Positions 27,156 to 35,292 of a stretch of DNA of 64,000 bases are shown here, in pieces; position 1 is the first letter of the stretch, and every line of letters starts with the position of its first letter. The stretch is from Owenweeksia sp965229445 (GTDB lineage Bacteria > Bacteroidota > Bacteroidia > Flavobacteriales > Schleiferiaceae). The notes beneath the pieces are model-generated. The model was not told the origin of the DNA. It made no database searches and saw nothing but the letters and a program-made list of their open reading frames with translations. The DNA is taken from assembly GCA_965229445.1 (NCBI GenBank), contig OZ245876.1, positions 1,612,001 to 1,676,000 on the forward strand. Reading direction: 5' to 3'. Position numbers and translations under genes: made by a program.

Positions 27156-27665
27156 TCACAGATATCGCTCACGGAGAATGTTGATGTGATGTAAGGCATG
27201 TCCCGACATAATAAAAGGGATACTCCGCAGGGAAGTTGTCTTGCCATTCACCTGTCCTTTTAAATCCCACTGAGCTTCCTCAATCCCACCAAAAAAGGAC
27301 AGGGCAAACATTCTGAAATCTTTAAATTCCCGGAGTAATTCCGGTACTGCCAACTTCGCATCCATGCTACTGATCGCCCAAGATTCGTGATCAAACCCAG
27401 CCAGTTTAACACCGGGGTTTCTGGCAATTTGCAAGGCTCGGTAGGTAAACACCAGATCGGCGTCAATCAAATGCCTGATCATTTGGGCAATGCTCCATTT
27501 TGAGGGTTCGTAACGATAGTGGTGTTTGTCAGCTGGTATTCCTTCGAATAAGTTTACCAGATCCAGGGTACTGTCTTCTAAATTTTGAAGTGCATTTACA
27601 CCCCTGGTTAGAGAAATATAGTGTTTGAAATATTCTGGGTATTCCGGAGGTTCAGGACGTTTCAT
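27156..27665 (-). CDS. DinB-family protein
   Basis: The 169-residue four-helix protein has the metal-ligand His residues of the DinB/YfiT fold: KWSIAQMIRHLIDADLVF near residue 65 and MSGHALHHINILRERYL at the C-terminus. Members are metal-dependent transferases, some using bacillithiol or mycothiol, and most are of unknown substrate. It overlaps the preceding zinc-ribbon gene by 4 nt, so the two are coupled. Confidence 0.85.
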   Translation of the reverse strand: MKRPEPPEYPEYFKHYISLTRGVNALQNLEDSTLDLVNLFEGIPADKHHYRYEPSKWSIAQMIRHLIDADLVFTYRALQIARNPGVKLAGFDHESWAISSMDAKLAVPELLREFKDFRMFALSFFGGIEEAQWDLKGQVNGKTTSLRSIPFIMSGHALHHINILRERYL

Positions 27666-27976
27666 AGGCCCAGTTTTTCCCGTCTTTTTTGGTACTCTTC
27701 ATTACCCATATCGTGCTCCACGGCTTCATTATTCAATGCAGCTAAATCACGAAGTCTAATAAACTCATCTCTGGTGAGATTATGCTGAAACTGGCATACC
27801 GGACAATACTTGAAGTAGGTGGAGTTGGTTGGGATAATGGGTAAGAAGAACAGGTTGATGTAATAGGTCATTTTGCCCAACAACCAATGGCGTAGATTAT
27901 GGCAGTTTGGACATTCAATCTCTTCAACCGGTCCAAGTGTTTTTTTAATAGGGTGGTACCCGAATATAAAAATCAT
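27662..27976 (-). CDS. Zinc-ribbon membrane-associated protein
   Basis: The 104-residue protein has two CxxC pairs, CPNC near residue 23 and CPVC near residue 58, spaced as in a zinc-ribbon. A hydrophobic stretch (MTYYINLFFLPIIPTNSTYF) lies between them. The C-terminal half is polar and helical. Function is unknown. It starts the two-gene unit with the DinB-family gene (4-nt overlap). Confidence 0.7.
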   Translation of the reverse strand: MIFIFGYHPIKKTLGPVEEIECPNCHNLRHWLLGKMTYYINLFFLPIIPTNSTYFKYCPVCQFQHNLTRDEFIRLRDLAALNNEAVEHDMGNEEYQKRREKLGL

Positions 27977-28183
27977 GAACGAAGTTTGTTAGTGTGTGTG
28001 CGCTCTATGCTGCAACTGCAAAAGGACATACAAATTTTAAGGCCTGCAAATAATTACGTTTAAATGATGGCCTGAATGGGCAAAACAACGCTGCAATTGT
28101 TTATTTCCCGTTGAAAATTAATGTTTGAAATTGGAATTTCAAATTCTGGTAAGCCATAATTGTTAGTACTTTTTCAAACCGAA

Positions 28184-30202
28184 ATGACCCGGGAAAAAGC
28201 ACAGAAACATATCGCGCAACTTAGTAAAGAGTTGGCGCATCACAATTACCTCTACTACGTAAAGGATAGGCCTGTAATATCGGATCAGGAATTTGACGAG
28301 AAACTGCGCAAACTGCAGGATTTAGAAGATGCCTGGCCGGAGTTTAGATTAGGCACTTCTCCTACACAAAGGGTAGGCGGGAGCATAACGCGAAATTTCC
28401 CTACCATTAAGCATAAGTATCCCATGTTATCCCTCAGCAATACTTACAGCCGGGAAGAACTGGAAGATTTTATAAATCGCATTAAAAAGAGCGTAGATAC
28501 TCCGCTTGAATTTGTATGCGAACTCAAGTATGACGGTGCAGCTATTGGTATTATTTATCGTGACGGCAAGCTCTACAAAGCAGTCACCCGTGGTGATGGA
28601 ACGCAGGGAGATGATATTACCACCAATGTTAAAACCATACGCAGTATTCCTCTAATTCTGAAGGGGGAACATATTCCGGAAGAATTTGAGGTAAGAGGGG
28701 AAATCTTTATGCTGCTGGATGGCTTTGCTCAGTTAAATGCGGAACGGATAGTCCGTGGGGAGGAAGCTTTTGCCAATCCACGTAATACGGCGAGTGGAAC
28801 ATTGAAAATGCAGGATAGTGCCGTGGTAGCCACCAGGCCTTTGGACAGTTATCTGTACAATATAATGATGGATGATTATCCGTATTCCACCCATTGGGAA
28901 GGGATTGAATATGCGGCTTCCTGGGGATTTAAGGTGCCGGATGCTCAGCAAAACTTCATTGCCAAAGCCCAAAATGCGGATGAAATCTTTGAGTTTATCA
29001 ATTACTGGGAAAAGCGGCGATTTGATTTGCCTTTTGAGATTGATGGCATTGTAATCAAGGTGAACTCACTTTCCATTCAGAATGAATTAGGTGCTACCGC
29101 CAAGTCTCCGCGCTGGGCTATCGCCTATAAGTACAAATCTGAAGAGGCCATCACGAACTTGGAGAGTATTACCTATCAGGTAGGGAGAACCGGCGCTATC
29201 ACACCGGTGGCCAATCTCACGCCCGTGCAGTTGGCCGGAACAACGGTAAAGAGAGCCTCCCTGCACAATGCGGATCAGATTGAAAGATTAGACATTCGGG
29301 TGGGAGACCGGGTTTTTGTGGAGAAGGGCGGGGAGATTATTCCAAAGGTTACAGCGGTTGACACGGCCAATCGCCCGTCGGGTTTGGAACCTGTACAATA
29401 CCTCACCGAATGCCCGGAATGTGGCACGCCGCTGGTGCGCCATGAAGGAGAAGCCCAACACTACTGCCCAAATGAAACCGGGTGTCCCCCTCAAATTAAG
29501 GGTCGGATCGTGCACTTTATCAGTCGAAAGGCAATGGACATCGAAGGGATGGGGCCGGAAACGGTAGAACTATTGGTGAATGAAAAGCTCATTGACAATT
29601 ATGCCGATTTGTATTCTTTGAACAAGAATCAGTTGCTCGGCCTGGAACGCATGGCGGATAAATCAGCCCAAAACATGATTGACGGCATCAATAAAAGCAA
29701 GGAGATTGAATTTGAAAGATTGCTTTTTGCACTGGGAATCAGGTATGTAGGTGAGACGGTGGCGAAAACTTTAGCTCGACACTATGAAAATATAGATCGG
29801 CTGATGGAAGCTGAGAAAGATTCGCTTCAGGAGGTACCGGAAATCGGTCATAGGATAGCCGGAAGCCTTAGGGATTTCTTTTCCAAACCATACAACCAGG
29901 AAATTATCGCCCGACTAAAAGAGGCAGGCCTGAAGTTTCAGGTTGCTACTACTGAACGCCTGTCTGGTGCGCTGGAAGGCAAGAGCATAGTAGTTTCTGG
30001 AACTTTTGAAAACTTTGACAGAAAAGAACTGAAAAAATTGATTGAATTACATGGTGGAAGAAATGTAGGTTCCGTATCCGGCAAGACCGATTTAATCCTT
30101 GCTGGTTCAGATATGGGTCCGGCCAAAAGGCAGAAAGCAGAAAAATTAGGTGTACCAATAATCAACGAAGAGGAATTTTCACAAATAATCAAGCAGTCAT
30201 GA
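28184..30202 (+). CDS. ligA: NAD-dependent DNA ligase
   Basis: The 672-residue enzyme has all LigA parts. The NAD-binding Ia domain comes first, with HHNYLYYVKDRPVISDQEFDE. The adenylation core follows, with active-site Lys115 in KYDG. Then come the OB fold, a four-Cys zinc finger (CPECGTPL... CPNETGC), helix-hairpin-helix repeats, and a C-terminal BRCT domain starting about residue 597 (GKSIVVSGTFENFDRKELK). I set the start at ATG 28184; the frame also has a TTG 24 nt upstream. It seals nicks in replication and repair. The stop overlaps the DUF6913 gene start by 4 nt. Confidence 0.96.
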   Translation: MTREKAQKHIAQLSKELAHHNYLYYVKDRPVISDQEFDEKLRKLQDLEDAWPEFRLGTSPTQRVGGSITRNFPTIKHKYPMLSLSNTYSREELEDFINRIKKSVDTPLEFVCELKYDGAAIGIIYRDGKLYKAVTRGDGTQGDDITTNVKTIRSIPLILKGEHIPEEFEVRGEIFMLLDGFAQLNAERIVRGEEAFANPRNTASGTLKMQDSAVVATRPLDSYLYNIMMDDYPYSTHWEGIEYAASWGFKVPDAQQNFIAKAQNADEIFEFINYWEKRRFDLPFEIDGIVIKVNSLSIQNELGATAKSPRWAIAYKYKSEEAITNLESITYQVGRTGAITPVANLTPVQLAGTTVKRASLHNADQIERLDIRVGDRVFVEKGGEIIPKVTAVDTANRPSGLEPVQYLTECPECGTPLVRHEGEAQHYCPNETGCPPQIKGRIVHFISRKAMDIEGMGPETVELLVNEKLIDNYADLYSLNKNQLLGLERMADKSAQNMIDGINKSKEIEFERLLFALGIRYVGETVAKTLARHYENIDRLMEAEKDSLQEVPEIGHRIAGSLRDFFSKPYNQEIIARLKEAGLKFQVATTERLSGALEGKSIVVSGTFENFDRKELKKLIELHGGRNVGSVSGKTDLILAGSDMGPAKRQKAEKLGVPIINEEEFSQIIKQS

Positions 30203-30717
30203 ATCTGAGAGCTCGTATTCGCAACTACCAGTTAACCCGCTACCGAAAAAAACAAGAGCATCCCAATCGCTACAATGGATTTGAGAGGCTAAACTCCATA
30301 GCCTTAATCTTTGAATCAAGTGATAATGATAAGTTGGTGCTTGAATTTGCCAGGGCCTTGCGGAATTATGGCAAGGAGGTAAAACTTTTAGGTTTGATTC
30401 CCAAAAAGCGTAAAGACCTGCTTGATATTCCACCTTATAGCCATTTTACGCTGGACGAAGTAGGGTGGACGGGCAAACCCTCCTCGGAAGACGTGGATAA
30501 TTTCTTAAAAGAACACTACGGGGCCTTTATCTCCCTTAACCCTAGTGAGGATCATCCGCTGGAATTCATTGAATTTCAAGTAAATGCCGATTTTAAGATT
30601 GGGGTAAAGAAAGCAGGTGAATTCGACCTGGTGGTTGGTCAAAAAGAGGATACCCCGTTGGAAGATTTGTTTCATGAGATAGAGTACTACATGAAATTTA
30701 TCAATCAGAAGGTTTAA
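30199..30717 (+). CDS. DUF6913-like conserved protein
   Basis: The 172-residue protein starts with a basic region (MNLRARIRNYQLTRYRKKQ), followed by alternating alpha/beta sequence: NSIALIFESSDND, LRNYGKEVKLLGLIPKKR, FISLNPSEDHPLEFIEFQVNADFKIGVKKAGEFDLVVG. It resembles the Bacteroidota family DUF6913, commonly found between ligA and dapA as here. It shares a 4-nt overlap with ligA and lies 62 nt before dapA. No function is known; co-location with DNA ligase may be historical. Confidence 0.65.
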   Translation: MNLRARIRNYQLTRYRKKQEHPNRYNGFERLNSIALIFESSDNDKLVLEFARALRNYGKEVKLLGLIPKKRKDLLDIPPYSHFTLDEVGWTGKPSSEDVDNFLKEHYGAFISLNPSEDHPLEFIEFQVNADFKIGVKKAGEFDLVVGQKEDTPLEDLFHEIEYYMKFINQKV

Positions 30718-30752
30718 GATTAATTTATACCCTATTCTTTGTTTTAGCTGCC

Positions 30753-30760
30753 TAACTTTG
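30753..30760 (+). promoter_or_regulatory. Possible -7 box (TAACTTTG) upstream of dapA
   Basis: TAACTTTG fits the Bacteroidota TAnnTTTG element and lies 20 nt before the dapA start codon. No well-spaced upstream TTG element is seen, so this is only a candidate. Confidence 0.35.
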
Positions 30761-30779
30761 CAGACTTAAGAAAAAGCAT

Positions 30780-31667
30780 ATGTCTGCAGCAAAATTTAAA
30801 GGTACCGGCATTGCACTGGTAACGCCGTTTCATAAAGATTTAAGCATTGATTTTGAATCGCTTAGGAAGCTCGTGGAGTATTGCATCTCGGGAGGGGTAG
30901 ATTACCTGGTAGTAATGGGCACCACCGGTGAAAACCCAACCATAACTGAGGCTGAGCAACTTCAAATTTTAAAATTTATTCAGGAAGTTAACCAGGGCAG
31001 GAAGCACATAGTGTATGGCATTGGCGGCAATAATACCGCGGCCATCCTAAACAAAATAGAAAAGACGGATTTTGATGGCATCGATGCCGTATTATCGGTT
31101 TCTCCCTACTACAATAAACCTACCCAAAAGGCTTTGTATCATCACTATGAAGCCATTTCCAAGGCCGCTCCGGTCCCAATTATCTTGTATAATGTACCGG
31201 GACGTACCGGGTCTAATATGAGTTCTGCTACCTGCTTAAAGCTGGCGCATGACTTTAATAATATTATCGCTGTAAAGGAAGCCAGTGGCGATTTGGAGCA
31301 GGTGATGGAAATCATTGATGGAAAGCCAGACAATTTTCTGGTGATCAGTGGAGATGACAACCTAACTCTTCCGATAATTGCCATTGGAGGTGCGGGGGTA
31401 ATTTCAGTAAGTGGACAGGGTTTCCCCGAGGTTTTTACGGGGATGGTAAATTCTGCCCTGGCGAGGGATATGGCTACGGCTCGAGTTAGTCATTACCGTC
31501 TCTTTGAGATTACGAAGATGCTATTTGCAGAGGGTAACCCCGGTGGCATAAAAGCAGTGCTCAAACAAAAGGGGATTTGTGAGGAGTATATGCGACAACC
31601 TTTATGGCCGATAGGCGAGGACTTGCGAAGAGCAATAGTGGCAGAGATGAATAGTAAAGGCATTTAG
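30780..31667 (+). CDS. dapA: 4-hydroxy-tetrahydrodipicolinate synthase
   Basis: The 295-residue TIM-barrel aldolase has the hallmark residues: GTTGEN near residue 46 (substrate carboxylate binding), ILYNVPGRTG near residue 135 with the catalytic Tyr, and AVKEASGD near residue 165 with the Schiff-base Lys. It condenses pyruvate with aspartate semialdehyde in lysine and meso-diaminopimelate synthesis. Start ATG 30780 gives the standard N-terminus GTGIALVTPF. It may share a transcript with ligA and the DUF6913 gene or use the nearby box. Confidence 0.96.
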   Translation: MSAAKFKGTGIALVTPFHKDLSIDFESLRKLVEYCISGGVDYLVVMGTTGENPTITEAEQLQILKFIQEVNQGRKHIVYGIGGNNTAAILNKIEKTDFDGIDAVLSVSPYYNKPTQKALYHHYEAISKAAPVPIILYNVPGRTGSNMSSATCLKLAHDFNNIIAVKEASGDLEQVMEIIDGKPDNFLVISGDDNLTLPIIAIGGAGVISVSGQGFPEVFTGMVNSALARDMATARVSHYRLFEITKMLFAEGNPGGIKAVLKQKGICEEYMRQPLWPIGEDLRRAIVAEMNSKGI

Positions 31668-31969
31668 AGCTAAGGATCCAGAATATTTAATGGCAACTGG
31701 TGTTGCTCTGCCCGGGGACTGCGCCCGCAGTCCCCAATTTCAAGATCGTCATTTATAAGGTCAAATCAAAGGCGAAGAACGCCAATAAACTTAATGCCCC
31801 AGGCGAATGTTGCCAATGATATCTTGCTCAGGTTGACTAAATTAGCTTAATGTCAACCTGGAGCCTGGAAGCTTTAGTCTCCTGGCAATCGCGCAATTGC
31901 GTTTATGTTCAGCTGAGTTAAAATTTGAGATGTTTAAGACTACCACACACAGCGACTCACCCGTGGGCA
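31668..31969. other. Non-coding left flank of the accessory segment
   Basis: No gene is visible. It holds the GC palindrome at 31714-31735 and an imperfect repeat of sequence seen again after the copy at 34972. A 9-bp stem (CAGGTTGAC with GTCAACCTG, 31829-31860) with a 14-nt AT-rich loop also lies here. Confidence 0.55.
31714..31735. repeat. GC palindrome, copy 1 of 3
   Basis: A perfect 10-bp stem (GGGGACTGCG with CGCAGTCCCC) and 2-nt loop. It is preceded by GCTCTGCCC and followed by about 50 nt that are loosely repeated after copy 2, so the repeated unit is longer than the hairpin. No U-tract follows. Confidence 0.8.
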
Positions 31970-32112
31970 GGATACTCAAACTGGCTGAAGATGTACAACC
32001 TGCGGCAAGTGCAGTACATGGCTAGCCATCGTTATGTAAGTTCTACAGAGGTTTTTTAATCAACGACCTGGAAGGGCTGACGCAAGACATAGACAAGTTC
32101 CATCCGTTTTAG
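31970..32112 (+). pseudogene. Tyrosine recombinase (integrase) C-terminal remnant
   Basis: The frame starting near 31970 encodes NWLKMYNLRQVQYMASHRYV followed by SSTEVF, then meets TAA at 32057. A shift by one base restores LINDLEGLTQDIDKFHPF and a TAG at 32110-32112. This is the end of a Bacteroidota phage-type integrase, where the usual reading is MAGHRYVSSTE followed by a Tyr nucleophile. Here Gly is Ser, the Tyr position is Phe, and a frameshift separates the last 18 residues. No N-terminal part remains. It marks an old integration event. Confidence 0.7.
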
Positions 32113-32183
32113 GAAAACTCCAACTAAAGGTTAGAGAAATACGCAGAACCCAAATTTGAAAAGTACTTTTGAAACTGAAAACT

Positions 32184-32693
32184 ATGGTAAATAAACCTAG
32201 TTTAATCCCCGAAGAAAAGATAATCAGCAAGATTATAGTGATAAGGGAAGAAAAGGTCCTGCTGGATGTGCACCTAGCAGAGCTTTATGAAGTAGAGACC
32301 AGCGTGCTGAAACAAGCAGTAAGAAGAAACATGGATAGGTTCCCTGATGAATTTATGTATGAGCTTACTAATAGTGAAGTTGATGACGTGGTATCACAAA
32401 ATGTGATACCTCATAAAAAGTATTTTGGTGGTGCCGTACCTTATGCTTTTACTGAAGCTGGAGTTGCTATGTTATCCAGTGTTCTTAAAAGTGGTAAAGC
32501 TGTAGAAGTAAATATAGCAATCATGCGGATCTTTGTGGCCTTGCGAAAAATGGCGGTGAACTATGAGGAGATAATGAAGAAACTGCACCAGATGGAACTG
32601 GAGTACGGGGAAAAATTCTCAAGCGTCTTTGAGGCCCTGGAACGCCTGTTCACTCCGGAGAACTCGCCCCGCAAGAAGATCGGTTTCAAGTAA
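32184..32693 (+). CDS. ORF6N domain protein
   Basis: The 169-residue protein has an ORF6N domain at about residues 8-95: LIPEEKIISKIIVIREEKVLLDVHLAELYEV and VLKQAVRRNMDRFPDEFMYEL, then YAFTEAGVAMLSSVLKS. The C-terminal third is a likely coiled coil (YEEIMKKLHQMELEYGEKF). ORF6N/KilA-N proteins come from phages and integrated elements and probably bind DNA. I chose ATG 32184 over a TTG 15 nt upstream because it gives the usual short N-terminus. It stands between the recombinase remnant and the RHS gene, which supports an accessory origin. Confidence 0.85.
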   Translation: MVNKPSLIPEEKIISKIIVIREEKVLLDVHLAELYEVETSVLKQAVRRNMDRFPDEFMYELTNSEVDDVVSQNVIPHKKYFGGAVPYAFTEAGVAMLSSVLKSGKAVEVNIAIMRIFVALRKMAVNYEEIMKKLHQMELEYGEKFSSVFEALERLFTPENSPRKKIGFK

Positions 32694-32755
32694 CACAAGG
32701 AATAAGCCACCTGCCCTTAAAAGGCTGGTTTTTTGTTATCTTCATCTAATATCAT

Positions 32756-33814
32756 ATGGGCTGTCTTAAACTTAAATATCATCCCAACCCCCAGCAGGTC
32801 AAGGCCAAGCTTCTTTTCAATTTGGAGGCTACTAGCAAAAATGGAGGCCGTGCAGAAAAAGTGCTAGACTATTACTCATTCGGTTCCATCATGCCCGGGC
32901 GGAGTTATCAGGGGTCTGAAGAGTATCGGTATGGGTTCAATGGTATGGAGAAAGATGATGAGATAAAAGGTAACGGAAACAGCTATGATTTTGGGGCAAG
33001 GATATATGATGCTAGGGTTGGAAGATGGCTGTCTGTAGATCCAATGGCAGGTAGGTATCCATCTTTCACTCCATTTGGTTTTGCAGCCAATAATCCTATT
33101 TTTTATCTAGACCCAAACGGGAAATGGGTTGTAAGATTTAACTCTGATAATACAGGAATAGAGTTTGTTGCCGAGAAGGGAGATAATTTGGCTACACTAT
33201 CAATTCAGTTAGGGATTGATGCAAATATGCTGATAGAGTTATACCCTGATTTTGAAAACAAAGTGTGGACTGATGGAGATGTTGAGCAGTTAATGAAGTT
33301 GGAGGTTGTCCAAGCGATTAACTCCTATATAGAGTTGAAAGGGACTAATTCAGCGGAAAATTGTGCTATGGCAGCAGCAGAGGTATCTGGAGTTGAGTTA
33401 AAACTTCCGAGGGAAGATTGGCGCGCAGCGTTCAATGATGCGGTAGATCAATTTTCAGATTATCTACAAGAACATGGTGAGGATATACCTCTTGCGGATT
33501 CAAAAATTGGAGATGTAATTGTCTATGGAGCAAACTATGAGGCTTTAGTTAAAGAGTATAGAGAGTTGATTAAGCAGCTTCCTGAGAATGAAACACCTGA
33601 GTCATATGCAAAAGAAATGCAGTATTATCAGGATTCAGATAACCCATCTCATTTTTCTATTGTTTTATTGAAAAGCAAGGATGGAAAATCGGTACAACAA
33701 GTATTTGAGAAAGATGGAGCCGGATCTGTACAAGTATCAGGAAATCCTTCAGAAAATAAAAAGTATACCCCAAATGGTAAGACCATTGGGCAGACTAACC
33801 CAGTGAGCAGATGA
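32756..33814 (+). CDS. Free-standing RHS tip protein with possible LysM and papain-like effector domain
   Basis: The 352-residue protein opens MGCLKLKYHP, then carries an RHS-associated core at about residues 36-122 (YRYGFNGMEKDDEIKGNGNSY, RVGRWLSVDPMAGRYP, DPNGKWVV). A LysM-like stretch follows at about 137-165 (EKGDNLATLSIQLGIDANM). The C-terminal region has NCAMAA with Cys203, IGDVIVYG near 251, and HFSIVLL with His299, an order seen in NlpC/P60 or CHAP-type cysteine peptidases. That reading is tentative. Full RHS proteins are far longer; here only the tip exists, with no signal peptide. The stop overlaps the lipoprotein gene by 4 nt. AT content rises through the C-terminal part, as is usual for exchanged tips. 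Confidence 0.75.
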   Translation: MGCLKLKYHPNPQQVKAKLLFNLEATSKNGGRAEKVLDYYSFGSIMPGRSYQGSEEYRYGFNGMEKDDEIKGNGNSYDFGARIYDARVGRWLSVDPMAGRYPSFTPFGFAANNPIFYLDPNGKWVVRFNSDNTGIEFVAEKGDNLATLSIQLGIDANMLIELYPDFENKVWTDGDVEQLMKLEVVQAINSYIELKGTNSAENCAMAAAEVSGVELKLPREDWRAAFNDAVDQFSDYLQEHGEDIPLADSKIGDVIVYGANYEALVKEYRELIKQLPENETPESYAKEMQYYQDSDNPSHFSIVLLKSKDGKSVQQVFEKDGAGSVQVSGNPSENKKYTPNGKTIGQTNPVSR

Positions 33815-34320
33815 AAATGAGGACCTTAATAACAATGTTAGTGTGCTTAGTAGGCATGAGCTGCAAGCAACAATCACTATGCTCAGACTACAATTTTGAA
33901 ATTGGAAAGTCAAGTGATGTTGTAATGAACTGGGAGTTAGGAAAATGGTCTGTTGACACGAATAATTTCCAACTTAGTTGTTTTCTAGATTTTGTTAATA
34001 ATCTTAACAATATTGAATATTTAGAAATTCGAATTAAAACAATAAATCTTACTACATCTGAAAACTTATCCTATAAAAGGGTATTAGCCTTTCGAGACTT
34101 TCTGCTTAGCAAATCCAAAATCAATGGCGATAGAATAATCATTCACTATGAAAGTCTATTTTATCCTGAACTGAAAAACGAATACAGTGAAGAGCAAATT
34201 GATAGTCTTTTCATGGAAATGGATAAAATTAATATACTGCCATCGAAGGAGATGTTTTCAAAAACTGATTTACCTCCAAAGGCTTATTTTAATGAGGTCT
34301 ATATTATTGCCAAAGAGTAG
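33811..34320 (+). CDS. Putative lipoprotein, candidate immunity partner of the RHS tip
   Basis: The 169-residue protein has a lipoprotein signal with lipidation Cys18 (LVCLVGMSCKQ). The region YLEIRIKTINLTTSENLSYK and the following RVLAFRDFLLSKSKINGDRIIIHYE resemble in layout an OmpA-like peptidoglycan-binding domain, but the key GHTD motif is absent. It starts 4 nt inside the RHS stop codon, is strongly AT-rich, and has no other partner. Overlap with a toxin-tip gene and a periplasmic location suit an immunity role against a cell-wall-acting effector, but this is inference only. Confidence 0.6.
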   Translation: MKMRTLITMLVCLVGMSCKQQSLCSDYNFEIGKSSDVVMNWELGKWSVDTNNFQLSCFLDFVNNLNNIEYLEIRIKTINLTTSENLSYKRVLAFRDFLLSKSKINGDRIIIHYESLFYPELKNEYSEEQIDSLFMEMDKINILPSKEMFSKTDLPPKAYFNEVYIIAKE

Positions 34321-34331
34321 CGACAATCTTT

Positions 34332-34493
34332 CTTCACCGTCTCCAAGTGACATATCCAGGATATTCTCCTTATAATCTTGTTGCGAATAGTCCATTGGAA
34401 AAAGATCGATTGGGGCAAAAGCATACGCACTTGGAAGTTAAACAGAGCGCGGCAACTTCCACAGCATTTTCTATAAAGGAGACCTCGCTATAA
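34332..34493 (+). pseudogene. RHS core fragment (orphan tip remnant)
   Basis: A frame without a start reads YPGYSPYNLVANSPLEKDRLG and ends at TAA 34491-34493 after about 30 unrelated residues. The pattern YPGYSPYNLVANSPL is the C-terminal RHS-core motif (compare YPSFTPFGFAANNPIFYLDP in the gene upstream). It looks like a displaced or silent second tip cassette that lost most of its core. It begins 11 nt after the lipoprotein stop codon. Confidence 0.6.
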
Positions 34494-34971
34494 CGAGATG
34501 ATTGACTTTAAGCAGATTATTGGCATAGTTCAAATGGCTGCTAAAAACTCGCTTTAGATAGGGATTTGATTTTTTACGGGATGGGAAATTGCTGAGTTTA
34601 GGAATACCTTTTCTCTAGTTTTACCGGATGTCATGCGGCGAAATTCTGCTTAAAAAAGTAGGTTCAAAGTATCAATTTAGTGATAGTAAGCCTTCGACAT
34701 TGCTCAGGATAGGACTTTTTTAGAACTAAAATCGGTCAACCATTAAATACAGAGCAGGCTTGACCGCTGGCTGACTCGCGGCGGGGTAATTAAGTGCGCT
34801 CAGCCGCGTGAATGGTATTTCCTTTTATCAATAGCGGTTCAATCTGATGCTTTGTAATAACTTAATAAGCAATTGAGAACTTGTAAGGCATGGTGAGGGC
34901 TATGGAGGAAGGATTAAAATTGTAACCGGGAGGACCCCATATCATATGTGGCGACAAGTGTGGCTCTGCCC

Positions 34972-34993
34972 GGGGATCGCGCCCGCGATCCCC
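34972..34993. repeat. GC palindrome, copy 2 of 3 (same orientation as copy 1)
   Basis: A perfect 10-bp stem (GGGGATCGCG with CGCGATCCCC) and 2-nt loop. Compared with copy 1, bases in both arms changed in a matched way, so the hairpin is kept. It is preceded by GGCTCTGCCC as in copy 1 and followed by similar sequence including TTCAAAGGCAAATAGCGCC. Confidence 0.8.
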
Positions 34994-35107
34994 AGTATAA
35001 AGATAAACATTCCTATTCTCAATTCAAAGGCAAATAGCGCCTCAAAAGTCCGCTATGTTGGCGGAAATCGCCTAGGAGTTAACCCCAATATTCACTAGCT
35101 TAGATTT

Positions 35108-35129
35108 GGGGACTGCGGGCGCAGTCCCC
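35108..35129. repeat. GC palindrome, copy 3 of 3 (inverted)
   Basis: The stem GGGGACTGCG / CGCAGTCCCC with a GG loop is the reverse complement of copy 1 including its CC loop. The flanking GGGCTC on the right matches the inverted left flank of copies 1 and 2. Confidence 0.8.
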
Positions 35130-35292
35130 GGGCTCTAAAGCCCCAACCGGGACTATAAAGCCTTAGTCCGAGCCATAAAACCTTACCCCAGGCAATAACC
35201 ACCTAACCCTAGCAATATCGCATTACATTAATCACCATATTATCTTCAGCTTTACCTATGCCCCAATCCACAATTTATCAACTACTCTCCAA

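Larger units (their letters stand above)
34494..35292. other. Non-coding right flank of the accessory segment
   Basis: I see no gene in this 800-nt stretch. It contains the GC palindromes at 34972-34993 and 35108-35129. A CGCGGC/GCCGCG stem lies at 34777-34808, and a short CTTCGACATTGCTCAGGATA element of the kind dispersed in Bacteroidota genomes lies near 34692. Stops are frequent in all frames, so any older genes have decayed. Confidence 0.6.

Noticed and set aside
29938..30192. Minus-strand open frames within ligA
   Set aside because: They fall inside the BRCT region of a clearly coding gene.
34187..34375. 62-codon plus-strand open frame overlapping the lipoprotein gene end
   Set aside because: It lies mostly inside the lipoprotein gene in another frame, and the RHS remnant frame explains the remaining part better.
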